From assembly GCA_963807975.1 (NCBI GenBank), contig CAWEDV010000004.1:1-64000 (forward strand): a stretch of DNA of 64,000 nt, written 5' to 3'. The DNA comes from JAACFF01 sp963807975. Lineage in GTDB: Bacteria > Chloroflexota > Anaerolineae > Promineifilales > Promineifilaceae. The stretch's first letter is position 1; every line of letters starts with the position of its first letter. Positions 62,209-64,000 of this stretch are shown in pieces. Below the pieces are notes generated by a model. That model saw only the letters and a list, made by a program, of their open reading frames with translations, ran no database searches and was not told the DNA's origin. The position numbers and the translations under genes are program-made.

Positions 62209-62892
62209 CTATTCAGCGCTGTCGTCACGGAGGACGTATCCAATTCCCCTGACCGTGTGAATCAAACGCGGCAAACCCTCTTCTTCGGTCTTTTGGCGAA
62301 GATAACGCACATAAACTTCGATGATGTTGCTCTCGCCACCAAAATCGTAATCCCATACCCGATCAAAGATCACATCACGGGTAAGGACCTGTCGTGGGTG
62401 GCGCATGAACAACTCCAGCAATTCATACTCTTTGGCTGTCAGATCAAAAGTGTGGCCCCCTCGACGGCCCTGCCGTGTGCCGGTATCCAATTCAAGGTCT
62501 GCAAATCGATAAACCTGGGGTTGGGTTGGTTGCGCGCGGCGCAGCAACGCGCGTACGCGTGCCATAAGTTCATCAAATGCAAATGGTTTCACCAGGTAAT
62601 CATCAGCCCCTGCATCCAGGCCGGCCACACGATCTTCGATGGCCTCCTTGGCAGTAAGCATGAGAATCGGCACTTCACTTACCGCCCGCAAACGACGGCA
62701 GACTTCTAGCCCATCAATTCCAGGCAGCATTAAGTCGAGAAGTACCAGATCCGGTGGGTTATCCCGGGCCAAATCGAGACCTGTCTGACCATCCTCTGCA
62801 GCATCCACGCGATAGCCCTCAAAACTAAGCCCTCGCTGCAAAAATTGCCGGATTCTTTCCTCATCTTCAATTACCAAAATCTTCGCTGACAT
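62209..62892 (-). CDS. OmpR-family response regulator
   Basis: 227 residues. The receiver domain has the acidic pair (IEDEER), phospho-acceptor Asp in LVLLDLMLPG, and Lys in DYLVKPFAFDEL. A winged-helix DNA-binding domain follows (HTFDLTAKEYELLELFMRHP, VRYLRQKTEEEG). It should be phosphorylated by the kinase encoded just downstream. Its upstream region has a perfect palindrome and a TGTCA-AAA-TGACA repeat that may be binding sites. Confidence 0.95.
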   Translation of the reverse strand: MSAKILVIEDEERIRQFLQRGLSFEGYRVDAAEDGQTGLDLARDNPPDLVLLDLMLPGIDGLEVCRRLRAVSEVPILMLTAKEAIEDRVAGLDAGADDYLVKPFAFDELMARVRALLRRAQPTQPQVYRFADLELDTGTRQGRRGGHTFDLTAKEYELLELFMRHPRQVLTRDVIFDRVWDYDFGGESNIIEVYVRYLRQKTEEEGLPRLIHTVRGIGYVLRDDSAE

Positions 62893-62945
62893 ATTATCCC
62901 TCCGCTAAGCCTGATCATTTAGGCAAGCTCTTTATATATTGTAAT

Positions 62946-63017
62946 GTCAAAATGACAATCCTTGCCTAACCAAGCTAACATCTAAGCTGATTATAATCAG
63001 CCTAGTCAAGGACGCAA
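62946..63017 (-). promoter_or_regulatory. Palindromic operator/promoter region of the two-component operon
   Basis: A perfect 16-bp palindrome GCTGATTATAATCAGC (62986-63001) contains a TATAAT box readable on both strands. For the minus strand, TTGCGT (63017-63012) lies 16 bases upstream of it, a fair promoter for the response regulator. TGTCA-AAA-TGACA (62946-62958) is a second palindrome between promoter and gene, a candidate self-regulation site. Confidence 0.5.
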
Positions 63018-63126
63018 TAACTCATCATTGACTGATTAGACTATCAGCAGATAGAATCAAGCCTAGGAAGAGGATTATTCGATGTCCGAATTTGCGAATG
63101 TCGGTTAAGGCTAGAAGGAGAGGGTA

Positions 63127-64000
63127 ATGGATGCTCTCTATGCATTCAGCCTGCAATTAATAAATTGGCTGCAAGAAACATATCCCCAACTTGAGGGCTT
63201 TTTCGTTTTTATTAGCAGCCTGGGATCTTTGGAGTTTTACCTGGCGACGCTCCCATTGATTTATTGGACCATCGATAAACGGCTGGGAAAAATCCTCGGC
63301 TTTGTGCTTTTTATTTCCACGGGAACCAATACCATTTTCAAGCAGGCATTCCGCGGTCCACGGCCGTTTTGGCTGGATCCAAGTCTTGGCATACTGAAGA
63401 CTGGAGGCTATGGCATTCCCAGTGGACACACGCAAAACTCCACTGCATTGTTTTTCCTTATCGCCAGTTGGATCCATAAAGGTTGGGCCTGGCTCTTGGC
63501 TATCGTGCTCGTCGTCCTGATGGGCTTAAGTCGTATATATCTAGGCGATCATTTCATCATTGATGTGATCGGTGGGCTCACAATAGGACTCGTCATTCTT
63601 CTCGGCATCTTCTTCTGGAGACGCTACTTTGCCACCTCATTTGGCAAGCGCATTCTTGGCCAGCGCTTGCTCTTCGCCCTTTTGATTACCTTGATTTTGG
63701 TGCTGGGTTACGTCGCTGTTCTGATCTTAATCGGTGAGCCCGATCTCTCCGTCGCTTGGGCGGCACATTTTCCAGTAGCAGAGTTAGACAGTAAAATGGA
63801 AATGGCCACCGCTGTAGGCGCCTTGGTTGGCTACACAGTAGGCATTATCTTGGAAGGCGCTCGAATTCGGTTCAGGGCTGACGGTCCAATTGTGAAACGG
63901 ATCGCCCGCTATCTTCTGGGGATCATCATCACCGTCATTATTTGGCGTGGTTTAGGCATGCTGTTCCCGGATGATCCATTATGGCTGGCCCTTCCGCTGC
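63127..64000 (+). CDS. PAP2-family phosphatase, 3' end cut by window
   Basis: At least 291 residues, open to the right edge. The phosphatase signature is complete: K-x6-RP as KQAFRGPRP, PSGHTQN and SRIYLGDHFIIDV (SR-x5-H-x3-D). Several membrane segments surround it, and three more follow after residue 160. It dephosphorylates lipid phosphates such as undecaprenyl pyrophosphate or phosphatidate, substrate not assigned. AGAAGGAGAGG precedes the ATG. It is divergent from the two-component operon and may share its control region. Confidence 0.88.
   Translation, partial: MDALYAFSLQLINWLQETYPQLEGFFVFISSLGSLEFYLATLPLIYWTIDKRLGKILGFVLFISTGTNTIFKQAFRGPRPFWLDPSLGILKTGGYGIPSGHTQNSTALFFLIASWIHKGWAWLLAIVLVVLMGLSRIYLGDHFIIDVIGGLTIGLVILLGIFFWRRYFATSFGKRILGQRLLFALLITLILVLGYVAVLILIGEPDLSVAWAAHFPVAELDSKMEMATAVGALVGYTVGIILEGARIRFRADGPIVKRIARYLLGIIITVIIWRGLGMLFPDDPLWLALPL

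Overview
The window appears to join DNA from two different organisms at about position 6.61 kb. Positions 1-6612 are AT-rich, with genes on the minus strand and a proteobacterial look (Campylobacterota such as Sulfurovum is my best guess, not proven). Positions 6613-64000 are of moderate GC with a gene repertoire that fits Chloroflexota, probably Anaerolineae. At the join a metallo-beta-lactamase-fold gene and an amino-acid-binding protein gene are each cut off in their N-terminal parts, with no integrase, repeat or tRNA between them. The left part carries many single-base frameshifts and the right part shows none. An assembly chimera is therefore more likely than a transfer.

Left part (1-6612). 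This is a nitrogen-salvage operon read right to left: a carboxylase, a TIM-barrel sugar-isomerase-like protein, an EamA permease and allophanate hydrolase (cut by the window edge). The carboxylase would normally be called urea carboxylase. It is preceded by two hairpins with ACGA and ACGG loops, the architecture of the guanidine-II (mini-ykkC) riboswitch, and it carries Asp where urea carboxylases carry Asn in the VNFTGD motif. I therefore read the operon as guanidine degradation through carboxyguanidine and allophanate.

Right part, 6.6-27.4 kb. A polar amino-acid ABC transporter (binding protein truncated) is followed by a PD-(D/E)XK nuclease and a THUMP-like methyltransferase. A minus-strand block holds def, gatC, gatA, a degenerate nucleotidyltransferase with hexapeptide repeats, a GT4 glycosyltransferase and gatB. 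Then come a cNMP-binding/PH-domain membrane protein, an M50-like protease with TPR repeats, a complete BMP-type nucleoside ABC transporter, an epimerase and a secreted nuclease. Rho-independent terminators sit directly after both binding-protein genes.

27.4-42.3 kb. An eRF1-like (baeRF) protein, an HtrA protease and a DnaJ/CbpA protein are followed by three consecutive phosphofructokinase genes: two with pyrophosphate-type active-site residues and one double-length, eukaryote-like fusion with a decayed C-terminal half. Next are a gamma-glutamylcyclotransferase-like gene, tRNA-Arg(CCT), priA, a membrane protein, a lytic transglycosylase and a slipin.

42.3-64 kb. An intact DUF3179 lipoprotein lies head-to-head with a stop-riddled DUF3179 relative whose redox motif reads TGA-Pro-Leu-Cys, suggesting a decayed selenoprotein. 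Then follow a SpoU methyltransferase, a CBS-type family II pyrophosphatase, GNAT, HemW-like, NfeD, CBS, stand-alone biotinyl-domain, M24 peptidase, DinB, a PucC-like transporter, DUF2332, two serine-hydrolase paralogues (one without its catalytic Ser and Lys), PspC, a two-component system and a PAP2 phosphatase cut by the right edge. No rRNA, CRISPR array, transposase or phage gene was seen, and no gene-free stretch exceeds 300 bases.
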